Positions 6,765 to 14,426 of a stretch of DNA of 18,470 nucleotides are shown piece by piece. The notes beneath the pieces are model-generated. The model saw only the letters and a list, made by a program, of their open reading frames with translations, made no database searches and was not told where the DNA came from. Each line of letters begins with the position of its first letter. Positions within the stretch are counted from its first letter, which is position 1. This DNA comes from Candidatus Glassbacteria bacterium RIFCSPLOWO2_12_FULL_58_11 (GTDB lineage: Bacteria; Gemmatimonadota; Glassbacteria; GWA2-58-10): positions 1 through 18,470 of the forward strand of contig MFIX01000154.1 of the NCBI GenBank assembly GCA_001780825.1, written 5' to 3'. A program made the position numbers and the translations under genes.

Positions 6765-7808
6765 TTACGAAATTTTATTCTCCAGGGCCCTTACCCGTTG
6801 GATTAGTTCTTTAATCTGCTTGAGCAGTTTAGGCAGACGGGAGAGAGAGGCCTGGGATTTTAAAGCCTCACTGTGCGGGCGGGCGGGATATCCGGAAATC
6901 TCCTTCCCTGAGGAGACTGATTTGGTCACACCAGCCTGGGCTCCGACCTTTACTTTGTCCCCGATGCGCAAATGTCCGCCGATCCCGGCTTGACCGGCCA
7001 GGACCACTGAGCTGCCGATCTTGGTCGAGCCCGAAATTCCAACCTGCGCCACGACCAGCGTATTTTCGCCGATCTCGACATTATGGGCGATATGCACCAG
7101 ATTGTCGCACTTGACTCCATCGCCGATCCGGGTCGGTGAGAGTGTGCCGCGGTCGATCGTAGTGTTGGCCCCGATCTCGACATCATCGCCGATAATCAAT
7201 CCGCTCACCTGGGGTATTTTCTGCTGCACGCCCCGGTTATCGCAGACAAACCCGAACCCGTCTCCGCCGATCACGCAACCGCTCTGGAGCAGGCATCTTT
7301 TGCCGACAACCACATCGTTCAGGATGATCGCCCCCGGCATGACCCGGGTCTTGTCGCCGATGACCGACCGCTCTCCCACATAAGACCTGGCCTGCAGGAT
7401 TACATCGTTGCCGATCACGCTCTTGGCTCCGATAACCGCCAGCGCGCCGATATAGATCCGCTCGCCGAGCCTGGCGCTTGGATCGACCACGGCGGTGGGA
7501 TGGATGCTCGGGGTGAAATTATTGTTCTGCGGGTGAAACAGCTCGACGGTCATCAGAAAGCTGAGATAGGGATTCTCTACCACCAGATAATTCTTGTTAT
7601 CAGGCACTAGACCGTTGTCCTTGCCGACTATGACGGCGACGGCCTTGGTGGTGGCGATCCGGCTGTAATACCTGCGGTTGGCAACGAAAGATATCTCGCC
7701 GTTCCTGGCTTCCTCCAGCCCGGCGACGCCGGATATCATCACGGTCGGATCGCCTTTAACCCGGCCGCTGATTTTTTCCGCTATTTCTCCCAAACTGAAT
7801 GTAGGCAA
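6765..7808 (-). CDS. lpxD: UDP-3-O-acylglucosamine N-acyltransferase LpxD
   Basis: A 347-residue protein (E. coli LpxD is 341) that adds the second R-3-hydroxyacyl chain, to the 2-amino group of UDP-3-O-acyl-GlcN, after LpxC. Residues 1-95 are the uridine-binding N-terminal domain, including GEISFVANRRYYS. Residues 100-295 are hexapeptide repeats of the left-handed beta helix, with the catalytic His242 in LVHIAHNVEIG and the conserved GGDGFGF at 181-187. The C-terminus from about 315 is a charged helix, probably a trimeric coil. The start is TTG at 7808, with AGAGG at 7816-7820 seven nt upstream. The gene lies 17 nt after the preceding skp-like gene, in the universal skp-lpxD order, and precedes lpxC-fabZ. 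Confidence 0.95.
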   Translation of the reverse strand: MPTFSLGEIAEKISGRVKGDPTVMISGVAGLEEARNGEISFVANRRYYSRIATTKAVAVIVGKDNGLVPDNKNYLVVENPYLSFLMTVELFHPQNNNFTPSIHPTAVVDPSARLGERIYIGALAVIGAKSVIGNDVILQARSYVGERSVIGDKTRVMPGAIILNDVVVGKRCLLQSGCVIGGDGFGFVCDNRGVQQKIPQVSGLIIGDDVEIGANTTIDRGTLSPTRIGDGVKCDNLVHIAHNVEIGENTLVVAQVGISGSTKIGSSVVLAGQAGIGGHLRIGDKVKVGAQAGVTKSVSSGKEISGYPARPHSEALKSQASLSRLPKLLKQIKELIQRVRALENKIS

Positions 7809-7815
7809 CTTAGTA

Positions 7816-7820
7816 CCTCT
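7816..7820 (-). promoter_or_regulatory. Ribosome binding site deciding the TTG start of lpxD
   Basis: AGAGG on the minus strand lies seven nt before the TTG at 7808, the first codon giving the conserved LpxD N-terminus. Confidence 0.6.
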
Positions 7821-7825
7821 GAAAG

Positions 7826-8539
7826 TTATCGTGCCCGCTCTTGTTCTATATTGAGCGCTTGCATTACTTGATCGGTAAAATTAAAATTTTGATCAAGGTA
7901 GAGTAACACTGAAGAATCAAACACCATGGAAACACCCAGCGTCTGGCTGGTTTCGGCAATCGACCGGTCGACTTTCTCCAAAATCGACTGGCTCAGCTCG
8001 GCGTTCCGCCGGTTAAGTATTCCATCTTTGCCGTAAGTCTTGTGGTAATAAGTAACGAATTCTTTCTTTTCTTTTTCCAGGGCTCTCTCCAGGCGCTCGT
8101 ACTCTCGATGAAGCTTCAGTGTATCGTCGAGCTCCGGCGGGAGCTTTCCCGCGGCCTTGCTATCTTTCGCCGGAGCTGCGCTGTCCGCTTTTGCGCCGGC
8201 CGAATCAACGGTTTCCGCCAGCGGCGCCGTTTCGGAGACTTTAGCCGAATCGGATTCGAGCTTGGTCCTCGCCGCCTTCAGCGCCGCTTCCGCAGTGCCA
8301 ACCGAATCGAGATAAACCTTGATTATTTTTCTGCGATCGCTAAAGCGCTGATCCCAGATTGCGGATTCCTTATCCAGGATTTTCTGCACGCTCTGCCGCT
8401 CGGGCAATTTCGCCAGGATCGTGGCGTCGTTGACGAAGCCCAGTTTCAATTCCTGGGCGTTTACGGCAGAAACCGCCAAAAAAGCAATTAACGAAAATAC
8501 TATAATTTTCCCTGGAAGGGAAGAAATTTGTGAGGACAT
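7826..8539 (-). CDS. OmpH/Skp-like periplasmic chaperone, divergent paralogue with low-complexity insert
   Basis: A 237-residue protein with a signal peptide (residues 1-28, cleavage about AVNA/QE). The core after it, LKLGFVND, matches the first beta strand of OmpH/Skp. The helical arms (about 50-95 and 140-195) are interrupted by a segment at about 96-138 rich in Ala, Ser, Asp and Lys with several prolines, unlike normal Skp tentacles. The C-terminal MVFDSSVLLYLDQNFNFTDQV fits the strand-loop-helix end of the family. Skp trimers carry unfolded outer-membrane proteins across the periplasm to BamA. The ATG at 8539 lies one nt after the upstream skp TAG stop, so the two are translationally coupled, probably after a local duplication. 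A longer reading to 8623 only adds sequence overlapping that gene. TAA stop; 17 nt before lpxD. Confidence 0.85.
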   Translation of the reverse strand: MSSQISSLPGKIIVFSLIAFLAVSAVNAQELKLGFVNDATILAKLPERQSVQKILDKESAIWDQRFSDRRKIIKVYLDSVGTAEAALKAARTKLESDSAKVSETAPLAETVDSAGAKADSAAPAKDSKAAGKLPPELDDTLKLHREYERLERALEKEKKEFVTYYHKTYGKDGILNRRNAELSQSILEKVDRSIAETSQTLGVSMVFDSSVLLYLDQNFNFTDQVMQALNIEQERAR

Positions 8540-8540
8540 G

Positions 8541-9101
8541 CTATCTTTTCGGCGCCGCTGTACCGGTACCGCCCGAGGTGGATGAAGACTCAACGCCCGC
8601 TTTGAGAATTTTAAGCACTTCATCGGTTATATCCATTTCCTGCTTGGCGTAAAGCAGTCCCTGGGCGTTGAAAATCATCGTATAGTTCTCGCGCTTGCCC
8701 AGAACCTCGATCGCTTTGTTAATCTTATCGTAGATCGGGGTCAGGAGCTCCATCTTGCGCTGATCGGCTTTTCCGCCCTGGGCGAAGATATCCTGGTAAA
8801 ACTTCACCGCCTCCTGGCGCTTGGTGAGGATCTCATCCTGCTTTTCCCGCTTTTTCTCCGGGCTGAACAGCATGGCCCGCTGCTGGAATTCCTCCTCCAG
8901 GCTCTGTATTTCCTGCTGGTATTCATTCAACTGGGTCTGCCAGCTTTCCAGTTCCTTATCGTAAGTTTTACTGGCATCCTCGTGCTCCGGGAAATTCTGC
9001 ATCAGGAGATCGACCTGGACATAGCCAATCTTATAGGTCTGCGCCGCGGCAATCGTGGCTAACCCCAGCATGGCTCCGAGTACAAGACTTAGAATACGCA
9101 A
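8541..9101 (-). CDS. skp: OmpH/Skp-family periplasmic chaperone
   Basis: A 186-residue protein. The signal peptide is residues 1-20 (LSLVLGAMLGLATIAAA/QT), followed by YKIGYVQVDLLMQNFPE, the family's first strand. A long charged coiled coil spans about 40-135 (tentacle helices, with KKREKQDEILTKRQEAVKF), and the C-terminal strand-helix YTMIFNAQGLLYAKQEMDITDEVLK is typical of OmpH. The tail is Ser/Gly/Thr-rich. It should trimerise and hold unfolded outer-membrane proteins for BamA, encoded just upstream. The start is TTG at 9101, supported by a full AAGGAGG seven nt before it and by placing the signal peptide at the N-terminus. The open frame upstream to 9176 adds 25 unrelated residues. The stop is TAG. 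Confidence 0.92.
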   Translation of the reverse strand: MRILSLVLGAMLGLATIAAAQTYKIGYVQVDLLMQNFPEHEDASKTYDKELESWQTQLNEYQQEIQSLEEEFQQRAMLFSPEKKREKQDEILTKRQEAVKFYQDIFAQGGKADQRKMELLTPIYDKINKAIEVLGKRENYTMIFNAQGLLYAKQEMDITDEVLKILKAGVESSSTSGGTGTAAPKR

Positions 9102-9108
9102 AATAATA

Positions 9109-9115
9109 CCTCCTT
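9109..9115 (-). promoter_or_regulatory. Strong Shine-Dalgarno deciding the TTG start of skp
   Basis: AAGGAGG on the minus strand, complementary to the 16S rRNA tail, ends seven nt before the TTG at 9101. It is the best ribosome site seen in the window and fixes the start over the longer open frame. Confidence 0.8.
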
Positions 9116-9234
9116 GGCTTGATATTACTCTTGGGAAAATTAGCTGTTTCGCGCCAGCGGAAAATTTCGCTTCCATGCCGCTTGCGAAACTGCATATAAT
9201 TTGTATAAAATTGTGCTAATATTCAATATTTTTA

Positions 9235-11604
9235 TCAATTGAATCTGCCGAAGCGGAAGTGCGGAACCCACTTGCCTTTGATCGGGTTGCCGAGATTATC
9301 CGTCTGATCGAAACCATAACCCAGCTCCAGCCCGATCGGGCCCATCGGGGTTTCCAGACGAACCCCGAACCCGGCGCTTCGACGCAGCTTGCCCAGATTG
9401 ACATCCCGCAAGTCGCGCCAGACATTCCCGGCCTCGGCAAACAGAACACCATAAACCTGGTTAGTGAACTTTATCTCCTCCTCTACAGTCATGATAAAAT
9501 ACGCTCTGCCCCTGGCGTAGTACAGACCGTCCACTCCAACCGTCCGGTCATCGTAGCCGCGCAGGTGCAGGTCTGTGTCCCGGCCATAGCCGGTGCCGCC
9601 CATTATATAAGTTTCGAGCGGGTCGATCAGCGGGCTGCTGCTGCCGCCGAAACTGCCCAGCATGCCGGCGCTGAGCTTGAGTCCAAGCACGATATTGTCC
9701 TTTCCGGTGGGGGTGTACCAACCGGATTCGATCTCATATTTCTGATAACCGATGTTTCCGCCGAAAGGCCCGCCGCTTAATTCAGTGCTGAATTCGTTCC
9801 GGGTGCCGCCCTGCGGATGCTGGAGATTGATCAGGGTTTCGCGGGCCAGAGTAAATGTGACTTTGCTCGAAGTCTGGGGATAGTTACGGATATTAGCCCC
9901 GGTATAAAGTGCGACCAGGGTGCTGTCGCCGCGGATATCGATCGACACAAGGGAATAACCCACGTAGAACCGCGTAAAGTCCAGGTGCGGCACCGGGAAA
10001 CCGACCCGGCTGTAAAAACCCTTATAGCGGTCCTCGAAGGGGTCGTTGCGCAGACGGCGGCGCATGTTGAAAATCCCGACGTCCAGCGAGATCGGCGTTT
10101 CCATAAAGTACGGATCAGTGTAGCTCAGGTCGATATTACTCTGGCGGGTCCCGAACTCGAGCCGGAGCTGCACCGATTTGCCCCGGCCGAACAGATTGGA
10201 CTGGGTAAGATCGAGGAAGCCGGTCAAACCGTAGCCGCCGCCGAATCCCGCGCCGAAATTGGCACTGCCGGTCCGCTTCTCTTTCACCTTGAAAATCAAA
10301 TCGACCTCGCCGGTTTCCTCGACCGGCCGGGGCTCGATTCCGATATCCTGCTCGAAAAATCCGGAGTTCACCAGGTTCTGATAGCTGTACTTGACCAGAG
10401 GCTGCCGAAAGAGATCGCCCGGATAGAGGCCGATCCGCCGCCGGATTACATTTTCGAAGGTGCTCTCGTTGCCCTGGATGATGATCTTGCGGACCGTGGC
10501 CGGCTCGCCCTCCCGGATCACCAGGTTAACATTGATCAGGCTGTCCTGGAACTCCTGCATCGGCTGCGGCTGCATGTAGATGTAGCCCTCATCGCCGTAG
10601 AGCTCGCGGACTTTCTGAATGCTGTCATCGAACTTTTTCCGGTTGAATACGGAACCCTCTTTCAGTTCGATAGAGTTCATGACAGCCTCATCCGGAAAAT
10701 GCGAGTTGCCGGTTACCGAAATCTTTCCTGCATAATAACGCCGCCCCTCATCGAGATTGATCCGGACCGTGACATCCCGGCTGTCTTTCTTGAATTCCAT
10801 GCTGTGGTTGAGGACCTGGATATTGACGAAACCGCTCTTGGAATAGAATTCGGGCAGTTTTTCGGTGAGGTCTTTCTGGAATTTTTCCTCGTTGTAGCCT
10901 CCGCGATGCCAGAAGCGCAGGTAACTTTTTTTCTTGGTTGCCAGAACGCCCTGGAGCTTCTTGGCGCTGAAATTCCCGTTTCCTTCGAACTCGATACGCG
11001 TAATGCGGATCTTCCGGCCTTCCTCGATCTTCAGCGTAATTTCAGCCCGTCCGGGGGCCTTGGTATCCTCAATCTTCGGAGTTACCTGAGTATTGTAAAA
11101 GCCTTTTTTTCGGTACAGCTCGACTACTTTATTGATCGACTCCTGCACTTTGGAGGGAGAATACAGACCGCCGACCCGCAGGGTTATCTCCTGCCTGAGA
11201 TCCGCCTCTTTAATTTTTTTTGCGTCTTCAAGGGTCAGCTTTGAGATAATCGGGCTTTCCTTGATTCGGATAATGATCTTCAGCCCGTCCGGCATCTGTT
11301 CGGCGAGGATATCGACATCCTCGTAGAGGTTGGTTTCCCAGAGGCTTTTCACCGCGCGCCGGATCATGAATACCGTGTAATTATCGCCGACATTGATCTG
11401 CGCGGCGGAAACAATTCTCTGTACCGCTACCCGGTTGTTGCCCTCGACGGTTACGGCGACGACTTTCTGCTCCTGGGCCTGGGCCAGCAGCGGACAGACC
11501 CGGAACAGGCCGGAAAGAAGACAAAGCAGGCCGGAAAGAAGCAGGATTTCAAATTTTTTTAAATACCGGTTTGGGATTAATTTATCAGCGGTCGATAACG
11601 GCAA
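9235..11604 (-). CDS. bamA: Outer membrane protein assembly factor BamA (Omp85)
   Basis: Read from TTG 11604, a 789-residue protein. Signal peptide at about 1-43 (LLLSGLLCLLSGLF core, cleavage near LAQA/QEQ). Five POTRA domains at about 47-117, 118-197, 198-287, 288-367 and 368-443, each with the beta-alpha-alpha-beta-beta pattern and GY/GF turns (KKGFYN, KSGFVN, DEGYIY). A 16-strand barrel from about 445, with the conserved loop-6 motif as LRGY (681-684). It folds and inserts outer-membrane beta-barrel proteins. The chain ends GRFN, with Phe second to last rather than last. No in-frame ATG or GTG lies near the signal peptide. TTG 11604 has GGGGGG four nt upstream; the alternative ATG 11769 would add 55 Arg-rich residues without family similarity. 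It follows clpC by about 300 nt and precedes skp. Confidence 0.93.
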   Translation of the reverse strand: MPLSTADKLIPNRYLKKFEILLLSGLLCLLSGLFRVCPLLAQAQEQKVVAVTVEGNNRVAVQRIVSAAQINVGDNYTVFMIRRAVKSLWETNLYEDVDILAEQMPDGLKIIIRIKESPIISKLTLEDAKKIKEADLRQEITLRVGGLYSPSKVQESINKVVELYRKKGFYNTQVTPKIEDTKAPGRAEITLKIEEGRKIRITRIEFEGNGNFSAKKLQGVLATKKKSYLRFWHRGGYNEEKFQKDLTEKLPEFYSKSGFVNIQVLNHSMEFKKDSRDVTVRINLDEGRRYYAGKISVTGNSHFPDEAVMNSIELKEGSVFNRKKFDDSIQKVRELYGDEGYIYMQPQPMQEFQDSLINVNLVIREGEPATVRKIIIQGNESTFENVIRRRIGLYPGDLFRQPLVKYSYQNLVNSGFFEQDIGIEPRPVEETGEVDLIFKVKEKRTGSANFGAGFGGGYGLTGFLDLTQSNLFGRGKSVQLRLEFGTRQSNIDLSYTDPYFMETPISLDVGIFNMRRRLRNDPFEDRYKGFYSRVGFPVPHLDFTRFYVGYSLVSIDIRGDSTLVALYTGANIRNYPQTSSKVTFTLARETLINLQHPQGGTRNEFSTELSGGPFGGNIGYQKYEIESGWYTPTGKDNIVLGLKLSAGMLGSFGGSSSPLIDPLETYIMGGTGYGRDTDLHLRGYDDRTVGVDGLYYARGRAYFIMTVEEEIKFTNQVYGVLFAEAGNVWRDLRDVNLGKLRRSAGFGVRLETPMGPIGLELGYGFDQTDNLGNPIKGKWVPHFRFGRFN
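11506..11541. repeat. 21-bp-period tandem repeat in the bamA signal peptide
   Basis: A 15-nt stretch (CAGGCCGGAAAGAAG on the plus strand) occurs at 11506-11520 and again at 11527-11541, a period of 21 nt or seven codons. It encodes the repeated LLSGL in the hydrophobic core. It is an in-frame near-duplication, probably from replication slippage. Confidence 0.6.
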
Positions 11605-11801
11605 AAAACCCCCCGAAACGGCAAATTTCTTTTTTGTCGACTGATAAGTGAAAAGCAGCTGCCAGCGAAAAAGCCTTAACCGGCTCGAGCCGGATAGCCT
11701 GAAGCGTAGTTGCGGGAAACCAGGCCGCGAGGATACCGGCCGCCGGAAGCGTCGCGTGGAAAGCGGCATCCCGGCGACTTACGCGGATTACCTTACCAGA
11801 C

Positions 11802-11842
11802 GGCCCTGATGCTCCCTCAAGATTCCCCGGAACATCAGGGCC
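11802..11842. repeat. 10-bp inverted repeat (hairpin) downstream of clpC, in bamA leader
   Basis: GGCCCTGATG (11802-11811) and CATCAGGGCC (11833-11842) are perfectly complementary. After one mismatch the stem gains three more pairs (TCC at 11813-11815 with GGA at 11829-11831), leaving a 13-nt loop. No T-tract follows on either strand. It could be a Rho-aided clpC terminator, a leader regulatory hairpin for bamA, or a dyad operator. Confidence 0.55.
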
Positions 11843-11863
11843 AAATCTGTGGCAAGATTACTT

Positions 11864-11892
11864 TTTATACCACTCGATACTAGCGAAAGTTC
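11864..11892 (-). promoter_or_regulatory. Candidate bamA promoter, GAACTT-N17-TATAAA
   Basis: On the minus strand GAACTT (11892-11887) is followed by 17 nt and TATAAA (11869-11864), preceded by TGG as in an extended -10. The -35 resembles the GAACTT core of RpoE-type sigma factors, while the -10 is housekeeping-like. It would start a leader of about 250 nt before bamA. Not verified. Confidence 0.3.
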
Positions 11893-11907
11893 GACCCGTC
11901 GTATAGA

Positions 11908-14412
11908 TCAGCTTTCGGAAGCTTTTACTTCCTCTTTCTCCTGTTTCGCCTCGACAGTCGCGAATTCCAGCCGCTCCGCGCCGGCGGTTACGCGGATCAG
12001 GTCGCCCGGCCGGAACTCATTGTTGAGGAATTTCTCCGAGAGCGAGTCCTCGAGGTAGCGCTGGACCGCCCGCTTGAGCGGCCGGGCCCCGAATTCCTGG
12101 CTGTAGCCTTTCCCGGCCAGGAATTTTTTCGCGGTTTCATCCAGCTCGATCCTGAAGCCCCGCTCCTCGAGACGATGCTGCAGCTCGGCGACAAAGATGT
12201 CGACGATCTTGACGATGTCTTCGAGCGAAAGCTGGTGGAAAACGATAGTTTCATCCACGCGGTTTAGAAACTCGGGGTTAAAGACCTTGTTGATCTCGCC
12301 CTTGATCTTGCCGGCCAGGCGCTCGTAATCGCCCAGAACGTCATCCGTGCGGTGGAAGCCCAGCGAGCCGCCCTTGATCTCCCGCGCCCCGATATTGCTG
12401 GTCATGATCACCACGGTATTTTTGAAATTAATCTTGCGGCCGTAGTTATCTGTCAGCGTCCCGTCATCGAGAATCTGCAGCAGGATATTGAATATTTCCG
12501 GATGCGCTTTCTCGATTTCATCGAACAGGACCACGGAATAGGGCTTCTGGCGGACCTCTTTAGTCAGCGAGCCGCTGTCCTCGTAACCCACATAGCCGGG
12601 AGGAGCGCCGAGCAGACGGGAGACGGAGAACTTCTCCATGTATTCCGACATGTCCACCTGGATCAGGGCGTTCTTATCGGCAAAAAGGAATTCGGCCAGC
12701 GCGCGGGCCAGCTCGGTCTTGCCGACACCGGTCGGGCCGCAGAAAATGAACGATCCGATTGGCCGCTTGGGGTCTTTCAATCCCGCGCGGGCCCTGCGGA
12801 TCGCCCGGCTGATCGCCTCGACCGCCTCGTTCTGGCCGACAATGCGCTTGCAGAGCTCCTCCTCCATTTTCAGCAGGCGGGCACTCTCGTTCTCGCTCAG
12901 CCGGACCACGGGGATCCCGGTCCAGCGCGAGACGATATAGGCCACATCCTCCTCTTCGAGGACCACCGCGTATTCGCCCGATACGCTCTTCTGGTTGGTG
13001 ACCTCCTCGATCTTGTGCCTGAGCTCGTGCTCGCGGTCGCGCAGCTTGGCCGCGGCCTCGTACTCCTGCTCGTTGATCGCTTTCTCTTTCTTGCGGACCA
13101 CCTCTTTCAGGTCTTCCTCGATCTTGATCACCTCTTTGGGCGGAGCCTGGGAGGCCAGGCTCTTGCGCGCGGCCGCCTCGTCGAGAACATCGATCGCCTT
13201 GTCCGGCAGGAAGCGGTCGGTGATATAGCGCTCGCTCAGTTTCACCGCCCCCACCATCGCCTCCCGGCCGATCGTTATCTTATGATGCTTTTCATAGCTG
13301 CTGCGCAGCCCCTCGATAATCTGGATCGTCTCCTCGATTGTCGGCGGATCGACCATCACGGTCTGGAAGCGGCGCTCGAAGGCCCCATCCTTTTCGATGT
13401 ACTTGCGGTACTCGTTCAGGGTGGTGGCGCCCACGCACTGGAGTTCTCCGCGGGCCAGAGCGGGCTTGAGCATATTGGAAGCGTCGATCGCGCCCTCGGC
13501 CGCGCCTGCGCCGATCAGGGTATGCAACTCATCGATGAACAGGATCACGCTCTTGTTTTTCTGGATCTCGTTGATCACGCCCTTCAGGCGCTCCTCGAAC
13601 TGGCCGCGGTACTTGGTGCCGGCGATAATCGCCGCCATGTCCAGGGCCAGCACCCGGTAATCCCGCAGGCTGGGCGGGATATTGTCGTGAATGATCCGCT
13701 GGGCCAGTCCCTCCACTATCGCGGTTTTCCCCACGCCCGGCTCGCCGATCAGCACCGGGTTGTTTTTCTTGCGCCGCGAGAGGATTTCGATCACCCGCTC
13801 GATCTCGTTCTCCCGGCCGATTGTCGGGTCGAGCTTGTCCTCGCGGGCCAGGTCGGTCAGGTCGCGGCAGAAATGGTCCAGGGCCGGAGTCTTGGTTTTT
13901 TTGCCGATCTTGGACTCGGTCTCGCCCGATCCACCGCCGCTCGATTCGGACTCTCCGGATGAGGCTTCGAAACTCTCACCGCCCAGAAGCTTCAGGGTTT
14001 CCTGGCGCACCATCTCGGCGTTTACGCCCAGCGAGCTAAGCACTTTGCAGGCCATTCCGCTGTCCTCGCGGAGCAGACCCAGCAGCAGGTGTTCGGTGCC
14101 GACATAACTGTGTTTCATTGCCCGGGCCTCCTCGATCGCGTATTCAAGTACGCGCTTCGCCACCGATGTATAAGGCACATCGCCGATAGTCAGGGTGCTG
14201 CCGCCCGGCTTGACCATTTCCTCGACCTTGATCCGGATGGTTTCCAGGTCCAGGCCGATCTGGTTGAGCACGGCGGCGGCCACTCCCTCCCCCTCGCGAA
14301 TAAGCCCCAGAAGAATGTGCTCGCTGCCGATATAGTCATGATGCAGCCGGCCGGCCTCGTCCCGGGCCAGAGAGAGCACCTTCCTCACTCGTTCCGTGAA
14401 TTTGTTATTCAT
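11908..14412 (-). CDS. clpC: ATP-dependent unfoldase ClpC (Clp/Hsp100)
   Basis: An 834-residue protein. Two Clp N-terminal repeats (about 5-60 and 80-140) are followed by a Ser/Gly/Glu-rich linker (146-172). AAA+ domain 1 has Walker A GEPGVGKT (223-230), Walker B ILFIDE (290-295) and the arginine finger region FERRF. A short coiled-coil M domain carries a UVR-like motif (EQEYEAAAKLRDRE, 448-461), which separates ClpC from ClpB. AAA+ domain 2 has GPTGVGKT (559-566) and VVLFDE (627-632). The GGSLGF loop at 681-686 is in the position of the ClpP-docking loop. It unfolds substrates for ClpP; in Firmicutes the ClpC N-domain binds phosphoarginine tags made by McsB. ClpP is not encoded here. The ATG has GAGG six nt upstream. 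It lies 14 nt after mcsB, forming an mcsA-mcsB-clpC operon. Confidence 0.96.
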   Translation of the reverse strand: MNNKFTERVRKVLSLARDEAGRLHHDYIGSEHILLGLIREGEGVAAAVLNQIGLDLETIRIKVEEMVKPGGSTLTIGDVPYTSVAKRVLEYAIEEARAMKHSYVGTEHLLLGLLREDSGMACKVLSSLGVNAEMVRQETLKLLGGESFEASSGESESSGGGSGETESKIGKKTKTPALDHFCRDLTDLAREDKLDPTIGRENEIERVIEILSRRKKNNPVLIGEPGVGKTAIVEGLAQRIIHDNIPPSLRDYRVLALDMAAIIAGTKYRGQFEERLKGVINEIQKNKSVILFIDELHTLIGAGAAEGAIDASNMLKPALARGELQCVGATTLNEYRKYIEKDGAFERRFQTVMVDPPTIEETIQIIEGLRSSYEKHHKITIGREAMVGAVKLSERYITDRFLPDKAIDVLDEAAARKSLASQAPPKEVIKIEEDLKEVVRKKEKAINEQEYEAAAKLRDREHELRHKIEEVTNQKSVSGEYAVVLEEEDVAYIVSRWTGIPVVRLSENESARLLKMEEELCKRIVGQNEAVEAISRAIRRARAGLKDPKRPIGSFIFCGPTGVGKTELARALAEFLFADKNALIQVDMSEYMEKFSVSRLLGAPPGYVGYEDSGSLTKEVRQKPYSVVLFDEIEKAHPEIFNILLQILDDGTLTDNYGRKINFKNTVVIMTSNIGAREIKGGSLGFHRTDDVLGDYERLAGKIKGEINKVFNPEFLNRVDETIVFHQLSLEDIVKIVDIFVAELQHRLEERGFRIELDETAKKFLAGKGYSQEFGARPLKRAVQRYLEDSLSEKFLNNEFRPGDLIRVTAGAERLEFATVEAKQEKEEVKASES

Positions 14413-14426
14413 CAGTAACCTCTTTT

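Larger units (their letters stand above)
11605..11907 (-). other. clpC-bamA intergenic region / long bamA leader
   Basis: About 300 nt without a convincing gene. In transcription order it holds a promoter-like pair (11892-11864), a strong inverted repeat (11842-11802), an open but Arg-rich frame from ATG 11769 in phase with bamA that looks non-coding, a 14-bp palindrome CCGGCTCGAGCCGG (11680-11693) followed by a T5 run, and a G6T6 tract immediately before the TTG start of bamA. No tRNA or known riboswitch was recognised. Confidence 0.5.

Noticed and set aside
9102..9234. Promoter between bamA and skp
   Set aside because: AT-rich with several TTGAAT- and TATAC-like words, but none at proper spacing; only the Shine-Dalgarno site is supported.
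11605..11769. BamA start at ATG 11769
   Set aside because: It would put about 55 Arg-rich residues before the signal peptide; the TTG at 11604 places the signal peptide near the N-terminus.
12352..13962. Long plus-strand open frame opposite clpC (536 codons), and similar long ones opposite bamA (9817-11244) and lpxC-fabZ (5237-6634)
   Set aside because: They mirror highly conserved minus-strand genes, have compositions rich in Asp, His, Arg and Leu with no recognisable domain, and arise from GC-rich codon usage on the opposite strand.
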